From contig NZ_BQHI01000025.1 in the NCBI RefSeq assembly GCF_021603585.1, positions 19,867 through 83,866 on the forward strand: a stretch of 64,000 nt of DNA, written 5' to 3'. Below the pieces are notes generated by a model. The model was given only the letters and a program-made list of their open reading frames with translations. It did no database searches and was not told where the DNA came from. The DNA is from Pseudomonas sputi (GTDB taxonomy: Bacteria; Pseudomonadota; Gammaproteobacteria; Pseudomonadales; Pseudomonadaceae). Shown one piece after another: positions 37,101-45,613 of this stretch (positions are counted from its first letter, which is position 1; each line of letters opens with the position of its first letter). Made by a program: the position numbers and the translations under genes.

Positions 37101-38480
37101 GTGCGAAAGGCGTACGAAGAGGATTTTTCGTTCGTCCAGGCACCTGCATCTGCGCCAGTCGATTTGATCGCCATCCCGATAGACCGACACGCTCCCCTGT
37201 CTCGATTCCAGGACAGACAGGGAGTGGTCATGGACCTGAACAAATTCCTTTTCGACGATGAGTGGCGTCGAAAACGCCCGAGCGAAAACGCGACATGGAC
37301 CGGATGGATTCCGCCCCCGCCGCCAGAACCCGTTTATATCCGGACAGACGAATGGCCATCGCCAAAGCCTCGCGACGATCTGGTTTTTGCCAAGTCCTGC
37401 ACGCCGGGCAACTGGTGCCGGACGGATGCGGGCACTACACCTGAGCCCGCCTCTCACTTCGGCAAAGTCATGGTGGCAGGCGCTCTGCGCATTCCCGCTG
37501 CCAGTCACGCCGTAGCGAAGGCCATCGGCGCCGATCTGGCGTTGGGGCGCATGGCCGGTGGTGGAATCCTGCAGCAGCGCCTTAATTGGGCAATCCGCGG
37601 TGCGGGAGGCCCGGCCAGCGTGTTTATCCTCGGGATGCTCCCGACCCGAATGGGCGACGGCACGCTTCACACTGATGAACAGCTACGCAGCATGAGCCGC
37701 GCCACCACTCGCGTGCGCTTTCAGTTTCGGCGAGATGCCGAAGGGGTCATGCAGGTCTACGGCATCCACACCGGAGCCTCGGGCGACGACTCCGTGCGTA
37801 CCGTAAAAGTCGAGTGGAACAACGACAAGACCGCCATGGAGGCGAAGCTCAACGGCATCACGATTTTGTGGACGCCGCAACGCGGGCCGCTGGGATCGAT
37901 GCCACCGCTGGTGTATCCGGAGCACGGCGAACCACTGAGTACGATCCTCGTCCACCCGATCGCCGCGAACACCGACAGCCAGATTGAAATCCTGCCCGGC
38001 GAAGACATCACCGCCGAGGATTGTATTCTTGTGTTTCCGGCGGAGACCGGGCTGAAGTCGTTGTATGTGGTGTTTTCGAAACCGGCGAGATTAACGCCTG
38101 GGACGGTGACGGGGGTTGGGGAGGATGTTTCCGGGATATGGCTGGCGGGAGCACGAACGGGGATTGGTGTGCCAATTCCCACGCGAATAGCAAACAGGCT
38201 CAGAGGGCGGGAGTTTTCAAGTTTCGACAAATTCAGGGAGGCGTTTTGGGAGGAAGTGGCCAATGATCCTGATCTGGCGGAACAATTCATACAGGGGAAC
38301 ATCGAGCGAATGCGCGACGGTTTGTCGCCAAAGGCCCGCAGGCAAGACTGGGCGGGAGACAGAACATCTTATGAACTGCATCATGTCGAGCATATTGCCA
38401 ATAACGGAGCGGTATACGACATAGACAACTTACGAGTGAACACTCCAAAAAATCACGTTGAAAACCACCGAAGTGGATAG
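37101..38480 (+). CDS. S-type pyocin/colicin-E-like HNH DNase bacteriocin
   Basis: 459 residues. A proline-rich N-terminus (WIPPPPPEPVYIRTDEWPSPKP), a hydrophobic Gly/Ala segment (about 130-185), the Pyocin_S translocation domain (DITAEDCILVFPAETGLKSLYVVFSKP, VSGIWLAGARTGIGVPIPT), and a C-terminal nuclease of the colicin E9/pyocin S2 kind. The last domain has FRE.FW...ANDP and ELHHVEHIANNGAVYD, then DNLRVNTPKNH and a final His. It kills by DNA cleavage after release. The long coiled-coil receptor region of classic pyocins is absent. GTG 37101 has AGGAA upstream; ATG 37230 is an alternative start. A T6SS-delivered effector is an alternative reading. Confidence 0.88.
   Translation: MRKAYEEDFSFVQAPASAPVDLIAIPIDRHAPLSRFQDRQGVVMDLNKFLFDDEWRRKRPSENATWTGWIPPPPPEPVYIRTDEWPSPKPRDDLVFAKSCTPGNWCRTDAGTTPEPASHFGKVMVAGALRIPAASHAVAKAIGADLALGRMAGGGILQQRLNWAIRGAGGPASVFILGMLPTRMGDGTLHTDEQLRSMSRATTRVRFQFRRDAEGVMQVYGIHTGASGDDSVRTVKVEWNNDKTAMEAKLNGITILWTPQRGPLGSMPPLVYPEHGEPLSTILVHPIAANTDSQIEILPGEDITAEDCILVFPAETGLKSLYVVFSKPARLTPGTVTGVGEDVSGIWLAGARTGIGVPIPTRIANRLRGREFSSFDKFREAFWEEVANDPDLAEQFIQGNIERMRDGLSPKARRQDWAGDRTSYELHHVEHIANNGAVYDIDNLRVNTPKNHVENHRSG
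37195..37222. promoter_or_regulatory. Inverted repeat covering the ribosome site of the alternative bacteriocin start
   Basis: CCCTGTCT (37195-37202) and AGACAGGG (37215-37222) form a perfect 8-bp stem. Its 3' arm overlaps GGGAG, the ribosome site of the in-frame ATG at 37230. It could be an operator or an RNA hairpin hiding the ribosome site; it does not fit the CTGT-N8-ACAG LexA spacing. Confidence 0.35.
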
Positions 38481-38482
38481 CC

Positions 38483-38737
38483 ATGAAAAAAACCATTTCT
38501 GACTACACAGAATCCGAGTTCATTGAGTTTCTGAAATCCGTGCTGGCGGCCAATACAAGTCCCGATGAAATACTTGATCCGTTACTTTTCGAGTTTGAAC
38601 GTCTCAGTGAGCACCCGGCAGGATCTGACTTGATTTATTGGCCGGAGGACTTGAGCAAAAGAGTAACAGCCGAAGGCATCACAGAAACGGTGAAAGAGTG
38701 GCGTGCTGCCAACGGCCTACCTGGTTTCAAGCAGTGA
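38483..38737 (+). CDS. Colicin E/pyocin immunity protein (Im9-like)
   Basis: 84 residues matching the four-helix immunity family: ISDYTESEFIEFLKSVL, then EHPAGSDLIYWPE, with the conserved YxxP-like toxin-contact region, and C-terminal VKEWRAANGLPGFKQ. It binds and blocks the nuclease domain of the gene just before it. ATG lies 2 bases after the toxin stop, so both are cotranscribed. The gene is more AT-rich than its surroundings, suggesting acquisition. Confidence 0.93.
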   Translation: MKKTISDYTESEFIEFLKSVLAANTSPDEILDPLLFEFERLSEHPAGSDLIYWPEDLSKRVTAEGITETVKEWRAANGLPGFKQ

Positions 38738-38763
38738 ACATCTGGAATCCATACTCCAAACAG

Positions 38764-38806
38764 CTAAAACGGCTTACAGAAAGGCAAGCCGTTTGTTTAT
38801 GCCTCG
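38764..38806. repeat. Direct repeat copy 2 with terminator and end of the M14 peptidase gene
   Basis: Same organisation as copy 1 at 37011-37054 (about 40 of 43 positions equal). It ends the immunity gene's transcription, serves the convergent peptidase gene, and includes that gene's true last codons (38797-38806). Confidence 0.7.
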
Positions 38807-39903
38807 CCCCCTAACGCCCTGAGCCCCTTCGCCCAAATCTGCCGCGTCCGCAAACCGACAATCGCCCGCCAGTCCGGATCCGCCGGATAGAACTGCTCCA
38901 GCAGATTCAGTTTGATCTCGCGCCCCATCGCATCCAGCGGATCGCCATGCAGATGCAGCCAGTGATCGTCGCGCAGGTAACGATGCACGTCCGGCCCCGG
39001 ATAAGTCCCGCACTCGATCACGAACGGCATCAGTTGCACATTCGGCAGCGCATTGAGCAATGCCTGCGAGGTGTAGCCGGTAGCGGTCGCGGCAACGCCG
39101 GTTTCACTCAAGGTTTCGGCGCCGGTGTGCAGCGTGTAGAGCCACGGGCCGTAAATCGATTGCGCCTTTGCCAGCGCCGGATAAGGCGCCCGGGTAATCG
39201 TCAACAGCATCGGATGCCCGTACTCACCGGCGCCGGTGTGCAGGTCGAAACACATCACGATTTCAGCGCCGGCCAGATGATTCTCGATGATTGAATGCAG
39301 CGTGCGATTCGACCAACTCGGCGCGAGTCCGCCAAAGAACAACCCGTCGGAATGACTGTGCTGGCCGCCCTCGACAATCGACATCACTGCCGGCCAGCCG
39401 TGCTCGGCAATTTGCGCATCGAGCAAGGCATCAGCCTTTTGCCGCTCGGGGCCGTTCAAATCGGTGCAGGCGTAGATTTCATGCAGCGCTGCGTAAGCGC
39501 GGTTGTCCGGAAGCGGTCGGTTGAAATCCAGGTGATTGCGGTTGAGGTCTACGTTGTCTTCATTGACCCGCCGCAGCCACGCCGTGCCCCACGGGTTGAT
39601 CAGGTGAACCATCACCACCGCGACATCCTTCGGCAGCGACTCCGGCGTGAAATGCTTCAGCCAGTCGATCTGGCATTCCGAACCGTAATAACCTTCAACC
39701 CCGTGGGTGCCGCTGAGCGCCACCAGACGCCGTTTGGCCGCTGGATCCCCCAGCACCGCGACATCGGTACTCAAAGACTCGCCAAACGGCCCATTGAGCG
39801 GATGCGCGTACGAAGAGAGCGTGGCACCCGCCACCTTCGCGGCAGCAAGAAAGCGCTCGCGCTGTTCGCGATAGCTGGGCTGTGTCGGAAATGCGTTATG
39901 CAT
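38797..39903 (-). CDS. M14-family metallopeptidase, DUF2817
   Basis: 368 residues. Zinc-site features of M14 carboxypeptidase-like proteins are visible: HxxE in SGTHGVEGYYGS (about residues 69-75), DLNRNHLDFNRP, and FDLHTGAGEYG carrying the third ligand His. DUF2817 members act like deacylases/carboxypeptidases; the substrate is unknown. No signal peptide, so cytoplasmic. AGAGG precedes the ATG. Its 3' end has been duplicated beside tRNA-Met by insertion of the bacteriocin cassette. Confidence 0.85.
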   Translation of the reverse strand: MHNAFPTQPSYREQRERFLAAAKVAGATLSSYAHPLNGPFGESLSTDVAVLGDPAAKRRLVALSGTHGVEGYYGSECQIDWLKHFTPESLPKDVAVVMVHLINPWGTAWLRRVNEDNVDLNRNHLDFNRPLPDNRAYAALHEIYACTDLNGPERQKADALLDAQIAEHGWPAVMSIVEGGQHSHSDGLFFGGLAPSWSNRTLHSIIENHLAGAEIVMCFDLHTGAGEYGHPMLLTITRAPYPALAKAQSIYGPWLYTLHTGAETLSETGVAATATGYTSQALLNALPNVQLMPFVIECGTYPGPDVHRYLRDDHWLHLHGDPLDAMGREIKLNLLEQFYPADPDWRAIVGLRTRQIWAKGLRALGGEA

Positions 39904-40058
39904 GGCGGCCTCTTGTTGATTGTTCTGGCTTCACTATTGGCTCTGACCCTACAGAAAATTCGCCAAGGCATGAAGGACAAACACACCGATGGTTTGCGTC
40001 CTGCACGGTCGGCCGATACAGTCCGTCAGACTTTTATCCCACGGACGGAGAGCCCCGC

Positions 40059-41891
40059 GTGCTTCCAGCCCTTTCCCTGAACCGCTTTCGTCTGCCCGCC
40101 CTGACGCTGATCGTCAGCGCCATTGCCCTTACGGCCTGCAACGCACCGCCCTCCTCGACCCTGCCGCTGGCGCCGGAAGCCGCCTCCGGCTACCGCACCG
40201 GCCTGCAAGCCAGCCACGCCGAGAAACACATGGCCGCCGCTGCCAATCCACTGGCTGCCGAAGCCGGTCGCGAGATGTTGCGTCAGGGTGGTTCCGCCAT
40301 CGATGCCGCCATCGCAATGCAAGCCGTGTTGACCCTGGTCGAGCCGCAATCCTCGGGGATCGGTGGTGGCGCGATGATCGTGCTGTGGGATGGCAAACAG
40401 GTGCGCACCTATGACGGTCGTGAAACGGCACCGGCCGGCGCGACCGAGAAGCTGTTTTTACAAGCCGACGGCAAACCGATGCCCTTCCCGCAAGCGCAGA
40501 TCGGCGGACGCTCTGTTGGCACACCGGGCGTGATGCGAGCGCTGGAACTGGCGCACAAACAACAGGGCCGCTTGCCGTGGGCAACGTTGTTCGAGCCCGC
40601 GATCAAACTGGCGGAGCAGGGTTTTGCGATCTCCCCACGCCTTCATTCGCTGCTGGAATCCGACCCGGTGATTCGCCGCTCGCCGGACATGGCCAAGTAC
40701 TTTCTGAACAGCGATGGCAGCGTCAAAGCCGTCGGCACGCGACTGCAAAACCCGGCGCTGGCCGCCGTTCTCAAACGCATCGCCAACGAAGGTGCGGACG
40801 CACTGTACAAAGGCCCGATCGCCGAAGAGATCGTGGCCAGGGTTCAGGGCCACGCCAACCCCGGCAGCCTGTCGCTGACCGACCTTCAGCACTATCAGGC
40901 CAAGGAGCGCGCGCCCCTGTGCACCGACTACAAACGCTGGCAGGTTTGCGGGATGCCGCCGCCATCATCGGGCGGGATTGCGGTGGCGCAGATTCTCGGC
41001 ACCTTGCAGGCGCTGGAAACCCGCGATCCGCGACTGTCCCTGACGCCGCTCAAGCCTGTGAAGACCGATAAGCCCGCCGGCATCGAACCTGCACCGCAAG
41101 CCGTGCACCTGATCGCCGAAGCCGAACGTCTGGCCTACGCCGACCGCGCGCAATACGTAGCCGATACCGACTTCGTGCCGGTACCGGTCAAAGGCCTGGT
41201 CGATCCGGGCTATCTGGCCAGCCGCGCCAGCCTGATTGGCGAACGCAGCATGGGCAGCGCCAGACCCGGCACACCGCCGGGCGTACAGGTTGCCTATGCG
41301 CCGGATCGCTCGCCGCTGCGCATTTCCACCTCACAAGTGGTGGCCGTGGATGACTTCGGTGGCGCCGTGTCGATGACCACCACCATCGAAGCGGCATTCG
41401 GCTCGCACTTGATGGTTCAGGGCTTCTTGCTCAACAATCAGATGACCGATTTCTCGTTCATCCCCGAAGAGAACGGCCAGAAAGTCGCCAACCGCGTGGA
41501 ACCCGGCAAACGCCCGCGCTCGTCGATGGCGCCGACCCTGATCTTCGACCGCAACAGTGGCGAATTCGTCGCCACCGTCGGCTCTCCCGGCGGCTCGCAG
41601 ATCATCGAATACGTGGCCAAAACCACCGTCGGCCTGCTCGACTGGAACCTCGACCCACAAAGCGCCATCAGCCTGCCCAACTTCGGCAGCCGCAACGGCC
41701 CGACAGAACTGGAACAGGGCCAGTTCAGCCCGACGCTGATCCAGGCGCTCAAGGACAAGGGCCACACCGTCAACGAAATCGACATGACCAGCGGCACCCA
41801 GGCCATCGTGCGAGACAAGGATGCTCAGGGGAAGGCAACGCTGGCAGGTGGGGCGGATCCTCGGCGCGAAGGAGTAGCGTTGGGGGATTGA
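40059..41891 (+). CDS. ggt: Gamma-glutamyltransferase (glutathione hydrolase), lipoprotein form
   Basis: 610 residues from GTG 40059, with GGAG upstream; the frame upstream is non-coding. The N-terminal lipoprotein signal has lipobox LTAC. The Ntn-hydrolase precursor shows HMAAAANPLAAEAGREMLRQGGSAIDAAIA and PPPSSGGIAVAQ. The expected self-cleavage/nucleophile Thr lies in the RISTSQVVAVDDFGGAVSM segment, where most GGTs have a TTH motif, and GSPGGSQI follows. It splits periplasmic glutathione or transfers its glutamyl group. A terminator follows. Confidence 0.93.
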   Translation: MLPALSLNRFRLPALTLIVSAIALTACNAPPSSTLPLAPEAASGYRTGLQASHAEKHMAAAANPLAAEAGREMLRQGGSAIDAAIAMQAVLTLVEPQSSGIGGGAMIVLWDGKQVRTYDGRETAPAGATEKLFLQADGKPMPFPQAQIGGRSVGTPGVMRALELAHKQQGRLPWATLFEPAIKLAEQGFAISPRLHSLLESDPVIRRSPDMAKYFLNSDGSVKAVGTRLQNPALAAVLKRIANEGADALYKGPIAEEIVARVQGHANPGSLSLTDLQHYQAKERAPLCTDYKRWQVCGMPPPSSGGIAVAQILGTLQALETRDPRLSLTPLKPVKTDKPAGIEPAPQAVHLIAEAERLAYADRAQYVADTDFVPVPVKGLVDPGYLASRASLIGERSMGSARPGTPPGVQVAYAPDRSPLRISTSQVVAVDDFGGAVSMTTTIEAAFGSHLMVQGFLLNNQMTDFSFIPEENGQKVANRVEPGKRPRSSMAPTLIFDRNSGEFVATVGSPGGSQIIEYVAKTTVGLLDWNLDPQSAISLPNFGSRNGPTELEQGQFSPTLIQALKDKGHTVNEIDMTSGTQAIVRDKDAQGKATLAGGADPRREGVALGD

Positions 41892-41908
41892 ATCAACGCT
41901 GCCAACTG

Positions 41909-41939
41909 AAAAAGGCTTACCGAGAGGCAAGCCTTTTTT
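41909..41939. terminator. Terminator after ggt
   Basis: AAAAAGGCTT / AAGCCTTTTT stem with a 10-base loop and T-run, between ggt and the convergent flavin reductase gene. Confidence 0.85.
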
Positions 41940-41979
41940 GTATTGCAACATCCGGCCATGACTTGTCATCCAGCGGCGC

Positions 41980-42579
41980 TCAAACCTCGAGCGTCTTGCC
42001 ATCCACCGGATCGCCAATCGTCAGGAAATGCCCCCCGGCCACGTGGTGCAGAGTGCGCAAGCCGTCATGCCCCTCGAAGTGCCAGCGTCCATCGCTGAAC
42101 ACCCGCGAATCAGCCTGCGCCGCAATCACCTCGGCCAGGAACAGATCGTACTGTTCATGATTGCGCGGCTCCGGCAACAACCGGCATTCGAGCCAGGCCA
42201 CGCAACCGTCCAGCATCGGAGCATCAACCTGTTCAGCCGCAAAGGTCTGCAAGCCATAAGCCTGGAACTTGTCCTGCCCCTGGTCCCGATTGATTTCCAG
42301 GCCTGAAGTCGAGCCGACGGTCTGCACGATGTCAGCCTGACTCACACAAGGAACGTTGAGAACGAAAGTGCCCGCAGCTTCGAGCAATTGCCGGGTCCAG
42401 GTGGACTTATCGAGGACCACCGCGACTTTCGGCGGTTCGAAATCCAGCGGCATGGCCCACGCAGCCGCCATGATGTTGCGCTGCCCGGCATGGGCGGCGC
42501 TGACCAGCACGGTCGGCCCGTGATTGAGCAGGCGGTAGGCTTTGTTCAGGGGAACCGGGCGGCGGAAAGACTCGCGCAT
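41980..42579 (-). CDS. Flavin reductase-like FMN-binding protein
   Basis: 199 residues from ATG 42579 (MRESFRRPVPLNKAYRLLNHGP), with GGAG upstream; the extra 29 residues of the open frame look spurious. The split-barrel flavin reductase fold is indicated by PTVLVSAAHAGQRNIMAAAWAMPLDFEPPKVAVVLD and the later LECRLLPEPRNHEQYDLFLAEVIAA. It probably reduces FMN or carries it for a partner oxygenase; none is adjacent. Confidence 0.85.
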   Translation of the reverse strand: MRESFRRPVPLNKAYRLLNHGPTVLVSAAHAGQRNIMAAAWAMPLDFEPPKVAVVLDKSTWTRQLLEAAGTFVLNVPCVSQADIVQTVGSTSGLEINRDQGQDKFQAYGLQTFAAEQVDAPMLDGCVAWLECRLLPEPRNHEQYDLFLAEVIAAQADSRVFSDGRWHFEGHDGLRTLHHVAGGHFLTIGDPVDGKTLEV

Positions 42580-42665
42580 GGGATCTGCTCCGGGGAAAAG
42601 AGCCGATTGTAGCGGGATAAAAACCGCGAAGGGATGGTCATGGACAATCCCTTCGCCTGACAGCA

Positions 42666-43982
42666 TCAGTTGGATAACTGATTGGCAAACTGGCCGACCG
42701 CGTTCACCACTTTCTGCGCGCCGTCCTGGATCTCGACGATCACCGTACCGGCCTCCGCCGCCAGCGCCAGCCCTTGCTCGGCCTGCTGCTTGCCGTCGGT
42801 CATGAGGGCCACGGCGTTGCGCGCCATATCCTGGTTCTGGCGCACCACACCGACGATTTCCTCGGTCGCCTGACTGGTGCGCGAAGCCAGTTGCCGCACT
42901 TCGTCGGCCACCACGGCAAAGCCTCGGCCCTGCTCACCCGCGCGAGCGGCTTCAATGGCAGCGTTGAGCGCCAGCAGGTTGGTCTGTTCGGCAATGCCGC
43001 TGATGGTCTTGACGATGGTGCCGATCACCTGGGATTGCTCGTTCAGCGCCTCAATGCCTTCGCCGGCGGTCTGCATGTGCCTGGACAGATCGCGCATCAC
43101 GTTGACCGCTTCAGTCACCACACGGGTGCCGCGCTGGGCGGTGCTGTCGGTTTGCAGGGACGTGCTGTAGGCGATATTGGCGGCGTCGGCGACGGCCTGT
43201 TCCTGATTGACCTGATCGGTGATCACCGTGGCGAACTTCACCACTTTGTAGAGCTTTTCGTTGGCGTCGAGTACCGGGTTATAGGAGGCCTCCAGCCAGA
43301 CGACACGACCATGGCTGTCGACCCGCTTGAAACGGCCGGCAACGAATTCGCCATTGTTCAAACGACGCCAGAAGTTCTGGTATTCGGCGCTGTTGTACTC
43401 CTCCGGCTCGCAGAACTGGCGATGATGTTTGCCCTTGATCTGCGCCAGGCTGTAACCCATGCCCTGGAGGAAACGTTCGTTGGCACTGAGCACGTTACCG
43501 CTGAGGTCGAACTCGATCACGGCCGTCGAACGCACCAGCGCGCCGATCAGGTTTTCGTGTTCGCGGGAAGCCTCGATGGTGCGGGTCAGGTCGCTGGAGA
43601 AAATCGAGAAGTGCTTGATCCGGCCATCCGATGAACGAATCGGCTGGACGATGGAGCGCAACCACGCCTCTTCGCCGTTACCGCGTGAAAGACGCACAGC
43701 ACCGGCGAAATGCTCGCCACGGCTCAGTGCAGCCTTGAAGCGGTGATGAAACTCGTCGGACTTCACATGGGCCGGCACGATGTCTTCGATGGCCCGGCCG
43801 ATCAGGTCGTGGCTCTTGTAGAGCATTTCGTTGAGGAAGTTCTGGTTGACCGACTGAATCCGCCCGTCGGGCTCAAGGGTGAGCACCAGCATCTCGCTTT
43901 CCAGGCTCTCCTTCACTTGCAGAAGGCTGGAGAGTTCTTCACGAAGAGCCGCCAGCTCTTGCTTCAGGCGTTTGTTGAACAT
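42666..43982 (-). CDS. Soluble chemoreceptor with two PAS domains (BdlA-like)
   Basis: 438 residues from ATG 43982 ([17 protein letters not shown]). It opens with a short coiled coil, followed by PAS1 ([28 protein letters not shown]), PAS2 ([33 protein letters not shown]), and the MCP signalling tip [37 protein letters not shown]. No membrane segment. The architecture equals that of Aer2/BdlA-type energy or redox sensors that control chemotaxis or biofilm dispersion. Single gene. Confidence 0.88.
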   Translation of the reverse strand: MFNKRLKQELAALREELSSLLQVKESLESEMLVLTLEPDGRIQSVNQNFLNEMLYKSHDLIGRAIEDIVPAHVKSDEFHHRFKAALSRGEHFAGAVRLSRGNGEEAWLRSIVQPIRSSDGRIKHFSIFSSDLTRTIEASREHENLIGALVRSTAVIEFDLSGNVLSANERFLQGMGYSLAQIKGKHHRQFCEPEEYNSAEYQNFWRRLNNGEFVAGRFKRVDSHGRVVWLEASYNPVLDANEKLYKVVKFATVITDQVNQEQAVADAANIAYSTSLQTDSTAQRGTRVVTEAVNVMRDLSRHMQTAGEGIEALNEQSQVIGTIVKTISGIAEQTNLLALNAAIEAARAGEQGRGFAVVADEVRQLASRTSQATEEIVGVVRQNQDMARNAVALMTDGKQQAEQGLALAAEAGTVIVEIQDGAQKVVNAVGQFANQLSN

Positions 43983-44099
43983 GGGAAAGCACCGATGGAC
44001 TGGATGGAGAGCGGACACACAGCCTAACCATCGGCCTTGGAAATCTTTTCTGAAGAGCGCGCGAGGCTTGTCCTACAAAAATAGTTAAGCCTCGACAAC

Positions 44100-45413
44100 T
44101 CAGGCGGTGCCGGCCACGGCACACTGCTCCGCGCGCGGCATCCGCGAACCGAAATACGCCGCACTGGCGACGCCCACCGCGCCCATCACCGCGCAGAACA
44201 TCACGCAGATCCACGGGCTCCATGGCATCAGACCGATCAGCAGCAACGGCGTGACACTGGCCCAGGCGGCGTAGGCAATGTTGTAGGTGAAGGAGATCCC
44301 GGAGACGCGAATCCGCGCCGGGAACAGGCTGACCATCACCGACGGCACCGCACCGACCACGCCACAGCACAACCCGGCGATGGCGTAGGCCAGACCGACC
44401 CAATCCCCGCCGCTGATCAGGCAGGTGTAAAGCAAGCCGATCCCCAGTGGCAGCAACAGGCTGTAGAGCATGACCGTACGCCAGGCGCCGATGCGATCGA
44501 CCAGCCGACCGGCAATCACGCAACCGATGTTCAGAAAGACAATGCCCAGTGCGCTCAACGCGAAGGTGTGACCGGCAGTCATGCCAAAGGTTTTTTGCAT
44601 CATGGTCGGGGTGATGACCACGAACACCACCACCGCCGAGGTCAGTACGCAGGTCAGCAGCATCGCCGGCAACATCGCCAGGCGATGATCGCGCAGCACG
44701 CTGCGCAGCGGCAGTTCGACCCGCGCCTCGCGCTGCGCTTCCATGGCCATGAACACCGGGGTTTCGCTCAGCCAGCGGCGCAGCCAGACGCCGATCACAC
44801 CGAACACACCGCCGAGCAGGAACGGGTAACGCCAGGCGTAATCGAGCACTTCGGACGGAGTGAACACTTGTGCGAGAAAGGTCGCGGTCAATGCGCCGAT
44901 CAAATAGCCGAAGGTCAGACCGGCCTGCAAAAAGCCCAGGGCATACCCGCGATGACCAACCGGTGCGTGCTCGGCAACGAACACCCAGGCACTCGGCACT
45001 TCGCCACCCACCGCCGCGCCTTGCAGGATGCGCAGCGCCAGCAGTAACAGCGGTGCGAAATAGCCGATCTGCGCGTAGGTCGGCATGATCCCGATCAGCA
45101 GGCACGGCAGCGCCATCATCAGGATGCTCAGGCTGAAGACTTTCTTGCGTCCCAGTCGGTCGGCGAAATGCGCCATCAGGATCCCGCCCAACGGGCGCGC
45201 CAGATAGCCGGTGACAAAGATCCCGAAGCTTTGCAGCAGGCGCAGCCACTCAGGCATTTCCGGCGGGAAGAACAACTGGCTGAGGGTCAGGGCGAAGAAC
45301 ACGAAAATGATGAAATCGTAGATCTCCAGCGCCCCGCCCAGGGCCGCAAGGCCGAGGGTCTTGTAGTCGGAACGGCTGAACGGCACCGGTCGGGCTGTGG
45401 ATTGGGCAGTCAT
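44100..45413 (-). CDS. MFS transporter, metabolite:H+ symporter (MHS) type
   Basis: 437 residues from ATG 45413 (MTAQSTARPVPF) and 12 hydrophobic segments. The loop between segments 2 and 3, GYLARPLGGILMAHFADRLGRKK, and RILQGAAVGGEVPSAWVFVAEHAP are MHS-family signatures (citrate/proline/alpha-ketoglutarate/shikimate porters). Substrate not readable from sequence. Divergent from a short-chain fatty-acid transporter gene; both may serve organic-acid uptake. Confidence 0.88.
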   Translation of the reverse strand: MTAQSTARPVPFSRSDYKTLGLAALGGALEIYDFIIFVFFALTLSQLFFPPEMPEWLRLLQSFGIFVTGYLARPLGGILMAHFADRLGRKKVFSLSILMMALPCLLIGIMPTYAQIGYFAPLLLLALRILQGAAVGGEVPSAWVFVAEHAPVGHRGYALGFLQAGLTFGYLIGALTATFLAQVFTPSEVLDYAWRYPFLLGGVFGVIGVWLRRWLSETPVFMAMEAQREARVELPLRSVLRDHRLAMLPAMLLTCVLTSAVVVFVVITPTMMQKTFGMTAGHTFALSALGIVFLNIGCVIAGRLVDRIGAWRTVMLYSLLLPLGIGLLYTCLISGGDWVGLAYAIAGLCCGVVGAVPSVMVSLFPARIRVSGISFTYNIAYAAWASVTPLLLIGLMPWSPWICVMFCAVMGAVGVASAAYFGSRMPRAEQCAVAGTA

Positions 45414-45613
45414 GGCAAAGAACTCTGGCAGGCAAAAAACCAAGGCGCTCATGGTCTACGCAAACGGGCCGTCGGACAACCCGTTAGACCATAGTCCTGA
45501 TTTCTGCAAAACACGGTCACAAAAATCCGCCGTTGATTTACTGTTGGCACCTGTCCAGACGGGCCGGCCAAGCCCCGAAGACCACAATAAACATAAAAAT
45601 CCGAGGTATTCCC

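Noticed and set aside
37050-37230. LexA box or PrtN P-box controlling the bacteriocin
   Set aside because: Looked for CTGT-N8-ACAG and repeated ATTG-GT patterns and found none; the CCCTGTCT/AGACAGGG pair has the wrong spacing for LexA.
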